64,000 nucleotides of DNA, taken from positions 28,607-92,606 of the forward strand of contig NZ_MIEK01000004.1 of assembly GCF_001742285.1 (NCBI RefSeq), written 5' to 3'. Numbering within the stretch: position 1 is the first letter of the stretch; each line of letters opens with the position of its first letter. A model generated the notes under the pieces. The model was not told the origin of the DNA, did no database searches, and saw only the letters and a list, made by a program, of their open reading frames with translations. Positions 43,988 through 52,100 of this stretch are shown one piece after another. The DNA is from Enterococcus rivorum (lineage in GTDB: Bacteria > Bacillota > Bacilli > Lactobacillales > Enterococcaceae). The position numbers and the translations under genes are program-made.

Positions 43988-44953
43988 ATGAATCACGAAA
44001 GAAAAAAGTTATTAGCGAAAGTTGCCTATCTTTATTATGTTGAAAACAAAACCCAAGCTGAGATATCTAAAAATTTAGGAATCTATCGAACAACCATCAG
44101 CCGAATGTTAGCACAAGCAAAAAAAGAAGGCCTCGTAAAAATAGACATCCTCGGGTTCGATTCAGAACTTTTTGCCTTAGAAGAATATTTCAGAAAAAAA
44201 TACAACCTTCATCAAGTTGATATTGTTTCAACGAATTCTAACGAATCAGAAGATGAAAAAAATGACGCCTTAGCATGCTCAGCAGCGAATTTTGTTAGAA
44301 CCCTAATTTTAGATAATCAAATAGTTGGGATTTCATGGGGTTCCACTTTAAGCAAGATGATTGAAAAATTGGACAACCGCCATGCTGAAAACACCCTTTT
44401 TTGCCCTTTGGCAGGTGGTCCTAGTCACATTCATTCAAAATACCATGTAAATACCTTAGTCTATGAACTAGCACGAAAATTTCACGGTAGAAGTGCGTTT
44501 GTAAATGCGACTGTCGTTCAAGAATCGGAAAAAATAGCCCAAGGAATCCTTCAGTCTAAATACTTTGAAGAGATTCTTAATTATTGGAACCATTTAGATG
44601 TAGCAATCGTCGGTGTTGGCGGAACCTTAGATGAAAGTACTAGCCAATGGCGCGATTTATTATCAAAAAAAGATTACCAAAATTTAGAAAAGGAACAAGC
44701 TGTTGGTGAATGTACTTGCCGTTTTTTCAATCAAAAAGGAGTCCCTGTTTATCATCAATTACAAGAACGGACGATTGGCATCTCTTTAGACAAACTAGCC
44801 CAAGTTCCCAAATCTGTAGCGATTGCCAGAGGAACCCAGAAATCCCAAGCCCTTTTAGCGATGACTAGAAAAAAATACATCAATTGCATCGTGAGTGACC
44901 GAGAAACCATAATTGAAATGCTACGCCTAGATAACGATGATTCTTTCCAATAA
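43988..44953 (+). CDS. SorC/DeoR-type sugar-binding transcriptional regulator
   Basis: 321 residues. An N-terminal helix-turn-helix (KKLLAKVAYLYYVENKTQAE, then GIYRTTISRMLAQAKKEGLV) precedes a SorC effector domain related to NagB isomerases (VGISWGSTLSKMIEKL; LFCPLAGGPSH). SorC proteins sense phosphorylated sugars. The ATG at 43988 is chosen for the AAAGGAG site 7 bp upstream; a longer frame from 43958 would include that site. It stands beside the glycyl radical enzyme locus and may be its sugar-phosphate-responsive regulator, but a second regulator (46002) is closer. Confidence 0.85.
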   Translation: MNHERKKLLAKVAYLYYVENKTQAEISKNLGIYRTTISRMLAQAKKEGLVKIDILGFDSELFALEEYFRKKYNLHQVDIVSTNSNESEDEKNDALACSAANFVRTLILDNQIVGISWGSTLSKMIEKLDNRHAENTLFCPLAGGPSHIHSKYHVNTLVYELARKFHGRSAFVNATVVQESEKIAQGILQSKYFEEILNYWNHLDVAIVGVGGTLDESTSQWRDLLSKKDYQNLEKEQAVGECTCRFFNQKGVPVYHQLQERTIGISLDKLAQVPKSVAIARGTQKSQALLAMTRKKYINCIVSDRETIIEMLRLDNDDSFQ

Positions 44954-44955
44954 AG

Positions 44956-45014
44956 AAAGTTGTCAACGATTAAAATTGCTACTAAAAAAAGCAGCAAAAA
45001 TCGTTAACAACTTT
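44956..45014. terminator. Bidirectional intrinsic terminator
   Basis: 16-nt arms AAAGTTGTCAACGATT (44956-44971) and AATCGTTAACAACTTT (44999-45014) with one mismatch, followed by TTCTCTTT. It lies between the convergent SorC-type gene and the activase gene. Confidence 0.75.
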
Positions 45015-45075
45015 TTCTCTTTAAACGAGAACGCTTCATTCCCTCTTACTTTTCCTCTATAACCTTCAAAAAAAT

Positions 45076-45852
45076 CTAACGAATTGAACACAAAATATTC
45101 TGTTCTTCGAAGATTTCTTTAAAATAGACTAAGTCTTCTGTATGAAGTTGAGGAATAGCTTGCAGGTCATACGCTCTATTTAAAAAAGCATACTTCTGTT
45201 CACCGAATTGATGAAACGGTAACAATTCAACTTCGTGAATCCCCAGTTCATTAAAAAGAACCGCAAACGCCCTTGCATTCTCTACCCCGTCATTATAATT
45301 AGGAATCACTGGAACTCTGACGATTACATGGCAATGCTCCTTTAATGCATAGGAAAGATTACTTAAGATTGGCGCCAATGAAACCCCTGTCCCTTCTTTA
45401 TGTTTCATTTCATCATGGTGTTTTACATCAAAATATAACATATCTACTTGTTCAATATATTTCTTAAAGACCTCTTTTTTCGCAAATCCTGACGTTTCAC
45501 TAGCTGTATGAATGCCTTTCTCCTTTAATCGTCGCAACAATTCTGTCGCAAACTCTGCTTGATAAAGAACTTCTCCACCAGATAGAGTGACACCCCCACC
45601 TGATTCTTCGTAAAACAGTTCATCCTTCATCACTTCTGTTATGACTTCTTCCATAGACTTATAATCTCCGACCACTGTAAAATCCTTTTTTTGATTATCC
45701 CACATCTTTTCTGGTTTAACGTATTGAGATTCAGGATTTGAGCACCAAAAGCATTTTAAAGGACATCCCTTAAAAAAAACGACTGTCCGAATTCCCGGTC
45801 CATCATGAATACTAAATTTTTGAATATTAAAAATACAAGCCTTCTCGATCAT
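45076..45852 (-). CDS. Glycyl radical enzyme activase (radical SAM)
   Basis: About 258 residues. The N-terminus has the GRE-activase motif FSIHDGPGIRTVVFFKGCPL and the radical-SAM cluster CxxxCxxC (CPLKCFWC), followed by ESGGGVTLSGGEVLYQAEFA for SAM binding. It would abstract a hydrogen from the glycine of its partner enzyme, here the divergent glycyl radical enzyme at 46882. It lacks the extra eight-cysteine ferredoxin insert found in many activases, as in PflA. The ATG at 45852 has GAGAGGG 6 bp upstream; in-frame ATGs at 45858 and 45876 are alternatives. Confidence 0.9.
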   Translation of the reverse strand: MIEKACIFNIQKFSIHDGPGIRTVVFFKGCPLKCFWCSNPESQYVKPEKMWDNQKKDFTVVGDYKSMEEVITEVMKDELFYEESGGGVTLSGGEVLYQAEFATELLRRLKEKGIHTASETSGFAKKEVFKKYIEQVDMLYFDVKHHDEMKHKEGTGVSLAPILSNLSYALKEHCHVIVRVPVIPNYNDGVENARAFAVLFNELGIHEVELLPFHQFGEQKYAFLNRAYDLQAIPQLHTEDLVYFKEIFEEQNILCSIR

Positions 45853-46001
45853 AACCATCCCTCTCTCTAAATTCATCTACATTTTACCAGAAAAAATACA
45901 CTACGTAAATAAAATTAGTTACGTACGAAACCAAATACCTCTTTATTTATTGTTGAAAAAGTCAAAGTATGGTAATCTGATAAGGATGAAGGAGGGATTC
46001 G

Positions 46002-46745
46002 ATGTCAAGAGAAGAAGAGATTTTAGCCATTGTAAGCCAAAATAAAAAAATAGAAGTCAACAAGCTTTCAGAGCTATTAAATGTTTCAAAAGTAACCATT
46101 AGAAAAGATTTAGACCGACTTGAATCAAGAGGACTTTTACATCGGCAACATGGCTTTGCTTTGTTGAATAACACCGATGATATCAACTATAGACTTGCTC
46201 AAAATTATGATCTTAAAACTAAAATCGCCTTAGAAGCCAGTAAAATGGTGCAAGATGGAGAAGTAATTATGATTGAATCTGGATCAACTTGTGCTTTGTT
46301 AGCAGAAGAGCTGGCCTTCAATCGAAACGACATTACCATCATTACAAACTCTTGTTTTATTGCTTCTTACATTCGAAAAGCGGATTCAGTCAAAGTCATC
46401 TTAATTGGCGGTGAGTATCAAAAAGAATCACAAGTCAATGTAGGCCCGCTTGTTAAACAAGTCATCAGTGAATTCTTTGTTGATAAATTATTTGTTGGCA
46501 TTGATGGCTTCGATGAAAATCGTGGCTTTACTGGAAGTGACCTTACCCGTTGCGACACGACTAGAACTTTAGCAACTGCAGCCAACCAAACCATTGTCCT
46601 GACAGATTCCAGTAAATTCGCTCAAAATGGCTTGGTTTCCGAATTTGGTTTTAACGAGATTAGCAAAGTGTATACTGATTCAGGTATTCAGAAGCAAACG
46701 CTAGAATTTTTAACTAAAAAGAATATTAATGTTGTCACCGTTTAA
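46002..46745 (+). CDS. DeoR-family transcriptional regulator
   Basis: 247 residues. The DeoR helix-turn-helix shows EEILAIVSQNKKIEVNKLSE, VSKVTIRKDLDRLESRGLL and HRQHGFA, and the DeoRC sensor shows IESGSTCALLAEEL and VLTDSSKFAQNGLV. It lies between the divergent activase gene and the glycyl radical enzyme gene, so it most likely controls both. A GAAGGAGGG ribosome site precedes the ATG. The sensed ligand is expected to be a sugar phosphate; that is family knowledge, not read from the sequence. Confidence 0.88.
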   Translation: MSREEEILAIVSQNKKIEVNKLSELLNVSKVTIRKDLDRLESRGLLHRQHGFALLNNTDDINYRLAQNYDLKTKIALEASKMVQDGEVIMIESGSTCALLAEELAFNRNDITIITNSCFIASYIRKADSVKVILIGGEYQKESQVNVGPLVKQVISEFFVDKLFVGIDGFDENRGFTGSDLTRCDTTRTLATAANQTIVLTDSSKFAQNGLVSEFGFNEISKVYTDSGIQKQTLEFLTKKNINVVTV

Positions 46746-46776
46746 ATATTGCACAAATGTGCAATATTTTTTTTGT
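46744..46776 (+). terminator. Intrinsic terminator after the DeoR-type gene
   Basis: A 12-bp stem (AAATATTGCACA / TGTGCAATATTT) with a 2-nt loop, followed by a run of T. It overlaps the stop codon of the regulator gene. Confidence 0.88.
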
Positions 46777-46798
46777 TTGCTTTTAGCCCGGTTTATGA

Positions 46799-46828
46799 TT
46801 GACCCACTTTATTTCCCTATGCTATCAT
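46799..46828 (+). promoter_or_regulatory. Probable promoter of the glycyl radical enzyme gene
   Basis: TTGACC (46799-46804), 18-bp spacer, TATCAT (46823-46828), 53 bp before the ATG. It starts just after the preceding terminator, so the enzyme and aldolase genes form their own operon. Confidence 0.65.
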
Positions 46829-46881
46829 CATTACATAAGAAGCTTTTTTAAGTTACGAATGAAATCAAAGGAGGAATTTAG

Positions 46882-49323
46882 ATGACGATTCAAACGAAGG
46901 AAAGAACCCCCATCGAAAGCACGTCCCATTTTGGTCACTTAACTAGTCGTATGAACGAGTATCGTGAATCCGTGTTGAATAAAAAGCCCTATATTTGTGC
47001 AGAACGCGCCTTATTAGCTACCGAAGCCTATAAAGAGCATCAAAACCAGCCCAGTGTGATGAAACGGGCTTTGATGCTAAAAAATATTTTGGAAAAAATG
47101 TCCATCTATATTGAAGATGAAACGATGATTGTTGGAAACCAAGCAGCTTCCAATAAAGATGCGCCAATATTCCCAGAATACACGTTAGAATTTGTTTTAA
47201 ACGAACTAGATTTATTTGAAAAAAGAGATGGTGATGTTTTTTACATTACCGAAAAAACAAAAGATGATTTACGTTCGATTGCTTCTTTTTGGGAAAATAA
47301 CAACTTACGAGCAAAGGCGGGGGCTTTATTGCCTGATGAAGTGTCTGTCTTTATGGAAACAGGCTTCTTCGGAATGGAAGGTAAAATGAACTCTGGAGAC
47401 GCCCACTTGGCAGTAGACTACCAACAAGTCTTAGCCATTGGTCTGAAAGGCTACAAAGAACGAACCGTGCAAGCAAAAGCAGCACTAGATTTAACGGTAC
47501 CTGAAAGCATTGATAAATACCACTTCTACAACGCTATCTTGATTGTTCTTGATGCTGTCAAAACTTATGCCGAGCGCTTCGCAACATTAGCCAAAGAACT
47601 AGCCGAAACGGCTACCCCTGAAAGAAAAGCTCAATTATTAGAAATTAGCCGTGTTTGTCGTAAAGTTCCTAACCAACCAGCTGACACCTTTCTTGAAGCG
47701 ATTCAATCTGTTTGGTTTATCCAACTGATTTTGCAAATCGAATCCAATGGTCATTCGCTCTCTTACGGACGTTTCGATCAGTACATGTACCCTTATTTGA
47801 AAGCAGATTTAGAACTGGGAAACATCACTGAAGATGAAGCTGTTGAACTTCTAACAAATCTTTGGATTAAAACCTTAACCATTAATAAAGTCCGTAGCCA
47901 AGCCCATACCTTTAGTAGCGCCGGCAGTCCCCTTTATCAAAATGTCACTATTGGCGGACAAACGAAGGACAAAAAAGATGCTGTCAATCCGTTGTCTTAC
48001 CTTGTATTACGTAGCGTTGCCCAAACCAAATTGCCACAACCAAACTTAAGCGTTCGCTATCACGCTGGACTAGACAGCCATTTTATGAACGAATGTATCG
48101 AAGTCATGAAACTAGGCTTTGGCATGCCGGCTTTCAATAACGACGAAATTATCATCCCTTCATTTATCAAAATTGGCGTGTCTGAAGAAGACGCCTATAA
48201 CTACAGTGCTATTGGTTGTGTCGAAACCGCTGTGCCAGGAAAATGGGGCTATCGCTGTACAGGTATGAGTTATATGAACTTTCCAAAAATCCTAATGATC
48301 GCCATGAACGATGGCATTGATCCTGTTTCAGGAAAACGTTTTGTCAAAGGGCATGGACACTTTACAGCCATGGATTCTTTTGAAGAGCTTCAGGAGGCCT
48401 GGGACAAAACCGTCAGAGAATTAACTCGAATGAGTGTGATTGTAGAAAACGCCATTGATATTGGTCTGGAAAGAGATGTGCCAGATATCTTATGTTCCGC
48501 TTTGACGGAAGATTGTATCGGTCGAGGAAAAACCCTGAAAGAAGGTGGCGCCGTCTATGATTTCATTTCAGGACTCCAAGTAGGAATTGCCAACCTAGCC
48601 GACTCATTAGCAGCCATTAAACAACTCGTTTTTGAAGAGCAAAAAGTCACTCAAGAAGAACTTTGGGAAGCGTTAATGACCGATTATAAAAGTGAGCGCA
48701 GCAAAGAAATCCAACAAATGATTCTTCAAGACGTCCCTAAATACGGAAACGATGAAGATTATACCGACCAATTAGTCACAAAAGCCTACGACAGCTATAT
48801 TGAGGAAGTCAAAAAATACCCGAGCACACGTTTTGGCAGAGGCCCAATTGGCGGAACTCGTTACTCAGGTACTTCCTCTATTTCAGCAAACGTTGGGCAA
48901 GGAAAAGGCACGATGGCAACCCCTGACGGACGAAACGCTTGGGTTCCACTCGCAGAAGGTTGTTCCCCATCACATAATATGGATACTAACGGTCCAACCT
49001 CTGTCTTAAAATCGGTTTCCAAACTAAGAACGGATGAAATCCTTGGGGGTGTCTTACTAAATCAGAAAGTCAATCCGCAAACCTTAGCGAAAGAAGAAGA
49101 TAAACAAAAATTGATTCTCTTACTTCGGACTTTCTTCAATAGATTACACGGCTATCATATTCAGTACAATGTTGTTTCTCGTGAAACCTTAATTGACGCT
49201 CAAAAAAATCCAGAAAAACATCGGGATCTAATTGTTCGTGTCGCGGGTTACTCCGCCTTTTTCAACGCCTTATCAAAAGCAACGCAAGATGACATTATTG
49301 CCCGGACGGAACATGCACTATAA
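46882..49323 (+). CDS. Glycyl radical enzyme of the YbiW/PflD type (anhydrohexitol-6-phosphate lyase-like)
   Basis: 813 residues. The active-site cysteine is Cys446 in AIGCVETAVPGKWGYRCTGM, with Glu448 two residues on. The glycyl radical loop is RVAGYSAFF with Gly789, 24 residues from the C-terminus. Pyruvate formate-lyase has two adjacent cysteines and lacks GCVE, so this is not PFL. The length and the GCVETAVPGKWG context fit E. coli YbiW/PflD. Those enzymes were recently reported to open 1,5-anhydroglucitol-6-P or 1,5-anhydromannitol-6-P to 1-deoxyfructose-6-P, which FSA then cleaves. Here too an FSA-like gene follows 112 bp downstream, and an activase is divergent upstream. Substrate assignment is inference from context. 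Confidence 0.88.
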   Translation: MTIQTKERTPIESTSHFGHLTSRMNEYRESVLNKKPYICAERALLATEAYKEHQNQPSVMKRALMLKNILEKMSIYIEDETMIVGNQAASNKDAPIFPEYTLEFVLNELDLFEKRDGDVFYITEKTKDDLRSIASFWENNNLRAKAGALLPDEVSVFMETGFFGMEGKMNSGDAHLAVDYQQVLAIGLKGYKERTVQAKAALDLTVPESIDKYHFYNAILIVLDAVKTYAERFATLAKELAETATPERKAQLLEISRVCRKVPNQPADTFLEAIQSVWFIQLILQIESNGHSLSYGRFDQYMYPYLKADLELGNITEDEAVELLTNLWIKTLTINKVRSQAHTFSSAGSPLYQNVTIGGQTKDKKDAVNPLSYLVLRSVAQTKLPQPNLSVRYHAGLDSHFMNECIEVMKLGFGMPAFNNDEIIIPSFIKIGVSEEDAYNYSAIGCVETAVPGKWGYRCTGMSYMNFPKILMIAMNDGIDPVSGKRFVKGHGHFTAMDSFEELQEAWDKTVRELTRMSVIVENAIDIGLERDVPDILCSALTEDCIGRGKTLKEGGAVYDFISGLQVGIANLADSLAAIKQLVFEEQKVTQEELWEALMTDYKSERSKEIQQMILQDVPKYGNDEDYTDQLVTKAYDSYIEEVKKYPSTRFGRGPIGGTRYSGTSSISANVGQGKGTMATPDGRNAWVPLAEGCSPSHNMDTNGPTSVLKSVSKLRTDEILGGVLLNQKVNPQTLAKEEDKQKLILLLRTFFNRLHGYHIQYNVVSRETLIDAQKNPEKHRDLIVRVAGYSAFFNALSKATQDDIIARTEHAL

Positions 49324-49435
49324 TGAATCGTTGGAAAGATGAAGCAAAACTAAATACAAATAAATAGCATCCAAAAAATCTAGATTTTCGGAAAATTCCC
49401 GAAAACTATTCAATACAGAAAGTGAAGTGTAAACT

Positions 49436-50116
49436 ATGGAATTTATGTTAGACACAGCCAATTTTGCCGACATCGAAAAATACGAAAAAATAATCCCTTT
49501 AGCTGGAGTAACTTCCAACCCATCCATTATAAAAAACGAAGGGAAAATCGAATTTTTTGCTCACATGAAACAAATCCGTGACATTATTGGCACTGAAAAA
49601 TCATTGCATGTTCAAGTCGTTGCCCAAGACTATGAAGGAATGTTGCAAGATGCTGAAACGATTTTAGAAAAAATTGATGCCAACGTTTTTATTAAAGTTC
49701 CCGTCAGTGAAACAGGATTAAAAGTCATTAAAGAACTAAAAAAACGCAATGTTAACGTCACTGCCACAGCTATTTATACTAAATTCCAAGCTTACTTAGC
49801 CATTGCTGCCGGCGCTGACAATATCGCGCCCTATTTCAATCGAATGGAAAACCTAAACATCGATCCCCGAGAAGCCATCGCTGAAATGGCAAAAGAAATC
49901 GCTCGGACAAATAGCACAACAAAAATATTAGCTGCCAGCTTCAAAAATATTGGCCAAGTCAACGCTGCCCTTGAAAACGGCGCCCAAGCAGCAACAATAG
50001 GTGTCGATATCCTGAAACAAGCCTTTAACATGCCTTCCATTGAAAAAGCCGTTAATGATTTTACCGCGGATTGGGAAACTAATTATGGTGAAGGAACAAC
50101 CGTTTCTTCGATTTAG
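49436..50116 (+). CDS. Fructose-6-phosphate aldolase/transaldolase-like protein
   Basis: 226 residues, close to the ~220 of FSA/TalC enzymes. It has MLDTANFADIEKYEKIIPLA, GVTSNPSII, the Schiff-base Lys87 in VFIKVPVSETGLK, NVTATAIYTKFQAYLAIAAG, and ASFKNIGQVNAALENGAQA. FSA cleaves fructose-6-P-like substrates to glyceraldehyde-3-P and dihydroxyacetone, or 1-deoxyfructose-6-P to glyceraldehyde-3-P and hydroxyacetone. The gene order enzyme-aldolase matches the E. coli ybiW-fsaA pairing. The ribosome site is weak. A hairpin terminator follows. Confidence 0.9.
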   Translation: MEFMLDTANFADIEKYEKIIPLAGVTSNPSIIKNEGKIEFFAHMKQIRDIIGTEKSLHVQVVAQDYEGMLQDAETILEKIDANVFIKVPVSETGLKVIKELKKRNVNVTATAIYTKFQAYLAIAAGADNIAPYFNRMENLNIDPREAIAEMAKEIARTNSTTKILAASFKNIGQVNAALENGAQAATIGVDILKQAFNMPSIEKAVNDFTADWETNYGEGTTVSSI

Positions 50117-50146
50117 TGGGTTGCGATGTTGATATAAGAAGATAAA

Positions 50147-50189
50147 AAACCTCCAAATATTGTACATGAAAATACAAATTTGGAGGTTT
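50147..50189. terminator. Bidirectional intrinsic terminator
   Basis: 12-bp arms AAACCTCCAAAT (50147-50158) and ATTTGGAGGTTT (50178-50189) with further pairing toward the loop (TTGTA/TACAA), between the aldolase gene (+) and a small minus-strand gene. Confidence 0.85.
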
Positions 50190-50233
50190 CTTATTAAAAA
50201 TTTATTCTCTTTATACCTAGAAATAAAACTAAC

Positions 50234-50362
50234 CTACTTATTAAAAATTTTCGGTCCTTTACGCATATTCGTGCGATCATTTTTCGGCTTATCCATCTGT
50301 TTAGAACGCCCACCAGATTGCTTGTTTTTTATTAGTTCTAACATTTTTTCTTTTGAATTCAA
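50234..50362 (-). CDS. Small basic protein, 42 residues
   Basis: A short frame beginning TTG and reading MNSKEKMLELIKNKQ, then SGGRSKQMDKPKNDRTNMRK and GPKIFNK. It is strongly basic and hydrophilic with an N-terminal helix. The upstream AAGGCGG, 8 bp from the TTG, can serve as ribosome site, and the gene ends before the shared hairpin at 50147-50189. I cannot name the family. It looks like a real conserved small protein rather than noise because of its even composition and signals, but this is judgement. Confidence 0.5.
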   Translation of the reverse strand: MNSKEKMLELIKNKQSGGRSKQMDKPKNDRTNMRKGPKIFNK

Positions 50363-50485
50363 CTTTTACACCGCCTTCGTTTCCAATACTAACAACTCTT
50401 AATACATAGAAAATTTATTTTGGTAGAAAAAAGACGCTTCGCAACACAACGTGCGAAACGCCTGAAAATTTTGATATAACAATTT

Positions 50486-50611
50486 TTAACGTTTTGAAGT
50501 TATGAAGCTTTACGGATTTTTTTTAGACCTAGTTTGTTATCCAAAAATCTCAATCTATATTAAGGTGTAATAATAACAGCTTTTTGTCGAAAAATCAACT
50601 ACCAATAATTT
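50486..50611. repeat. ~126-bp repeat, copy A
   Basis: From TTAACGTTTTGA to CCAATAATTT, this segment matches 61459-61585 at most positions, including a long near-identical block (TTAAGGTGTAATAATAACAG and on through TTTTTGTCGAAAAATCAACT). Copy A lies just upstream of an IS3-type remnant. No intact coding frame crosses it. It is likely an end fragment of a mobile element. Confidence 0.6.
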
Positions 50612-50690
50612 TCGTGTTAGTATCAAATCTTAGACAACTTTTCGTAGAGACAGAAATAGATTAAACTTAACTACGAGAGGATGAGCTTTT

Positions 50691-51044
50691 ATGACCCAAT
50701 ATGAAAAAAATTTTAAACAAATGATTACTGAACTCAATCAAACCTGGTATTCAGTTCGAGAGTCAGCGAAAGAATATGGCGTTTCAGAGGAAATCATCTA
50801 TAAGCTGGAAATAGCTAAAGAGATAAGCAATAATGACTTGAGAAAAAGAATTTCGACTATTTTTTTAACAAAACAGCGATATGGTGCAACAAAAATTCAT
50901 CAAGTGTTGTTAAAAGAAAAGTTATCCGTCTCCCTTAAGCATATACAAAAACTGATGACGCAGTTAAATTTAAGATCAATTGTGTTTAAGAATACAGACC
51001 TCAAAAGTCTATTCAAACGATTCTTTCAAAAGAGAACATTTTAA
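50691..51044 (+). pseudogene. IS3-family transposase remnant (internally deleted)
   Basis: 117 codons joining two pieces of an IS3-type transposase in one frame. Residues 1-45 look like an OrfA helix-turn-helix (SVRESAKEYGVSEEIIYKLE). Residues 50-95 look like the start of OrfB (RKRISTIFLTKQRYGATKIH, then SLKHIQKLMTQLNLRS). The linker and the DDE catalytic domain are missing, so it cannot transpose. An ATG and AGAGG ribosome site remain, so a short DNA-binding peptide could still be made. Confidence 0.75.
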
Positions 51045-51398
51045 AGCAGGATTTTTCTAATAAAACTATCTGTTCACTATTTGACACAATAGGAGTTTAA
51101 AAATCAGGAAAAAAACAGAATAACCTAATTACCTCTACTAAAATGTATCCAAAATATTGACTCAAATCCAAATAAATATTGCCCTAGATTTCTTCAATAA
51201 CTCTTTAAGCCTAAACTCTTTATTGTAAAAGCTGCCATTTTATTTTTACTGTACCTGTTATGCTCTAAAACCGATAATTAAGCAACAAGGAACAATCGTT
51301 AGATGTTTTTTCTGGTAATACATCGATAGTCCGATACTAATTTAACTTTAAATTTGTTAAAATTAAAAAAAAGATTCATTTTAAGGAGTGTTTAAATA

Positions 51399-51566
51399 AT
51401 GATTTGGTTCATCCTTTTAATGCTTGTAGTTATCGCTATCTTTTCGCTTTCTATCTATTTAAATTTTAAGACAGTTTACCCCACATTGAAAACTAAGAAT
51501 AAATTACTTAGAGTTATTCATGCTTCTCTCTTATCAGTATTTTTCACTATAGTTGATGGACTATAA
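51399..51566 (+). CDS. Small single-pass membrane protein, 55 residues
   Basis: ATG at 51399 with TAAGGAG 8 bp upstream. The peptide has an N-terminal hydrophobic helix (MIWFILLMLVVIAIFSLSIY), a Lys-rich middle (PTLKTKNKLLRV) and a second short hydrophobic stretch. It lies between two IS3 remnants, so it may be cargo or chance. I do not recognise it. 51045-51398 holds no other gene. Confidence 0.45.
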   Translation: MIWFILLMLVVIAIFSLSIYLNFKTVYPTLKTKNKLLRVIHASLLSVFFTIVDGL

Positions 51567-51650
51567 TATTCAGACTAGGAATTATTTTAGGTAATCCCCA
51601 GTACTATTCTCAAAAAGATTAACTCCTATTTATTTCAATGTCTTCCAGAA

Positions 51651-51985
51651 TGAATGAGCAATTGGTAATTGCTGCCTTCCTTCAAGCCTGTGGGAAAAAA
51701 CAACCGCAGGCAGGACTCATTATTCATACGGATTAAAGGTTACAGTACACCAGCACTGCCTTCCAATCAGAGTTAAGAAGAAAGAAGCCGTCTCTAGTAT
51801 AAGCCACAAAGGAAATCTATCGGAGAAGCTCTGATGGAATCCTTTTATAAAACAAAAAAAGAGAGCTGATCAATATTGATCGAGCTCAACTAGAGATATT
51901 CAAATGTATTGTAACGTATTACAACACCAAATGACTGCATTCAGCAATTACTTCTCAATCTCCCAAGGATTTTGAGAAGCAACAT
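51651..51985 (+). pseudogene. IS3-family OrfB C-terminal remnant
   Basis: The frame reads MNEQLVIAAFLQACGKKQ and GLIIHTD, then stop, then RLQYTSTAFQSEL, SSISHKGNLSEKL, stop, WNPFIKQKK and YYNTK. These correspond to the HSDRGxQYTS...MSxxGNxxDNAxxESFF...YN rve/DDE end of IS3 transposases. At least three in-frame stops show it is dead. Confidence 0.75.
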
Positions 51986-52100
51986 CCCTAAATTCTCTTA
52001 ACTCAGTGTCTAACTTTTCTTGACAAGTCCAAGTTGCATTTCAGCGAGATTAACAAAACACTTTTTTATCAAGAGTTTGATATCACATATTCTTAATTAT

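Noticed and set aside
46882..49323. Pyruvate formate-lyase or choline TMA-lyase identity for the glycyl radical enzyme
   Set aside because: PFL has a Cys-Cys active site and lacks GCVE. CutC and glycerol dehydratase normally read GCVEP, whereas this protein has GCVETAVPGKWG, and no microcompartment genes are nearby.
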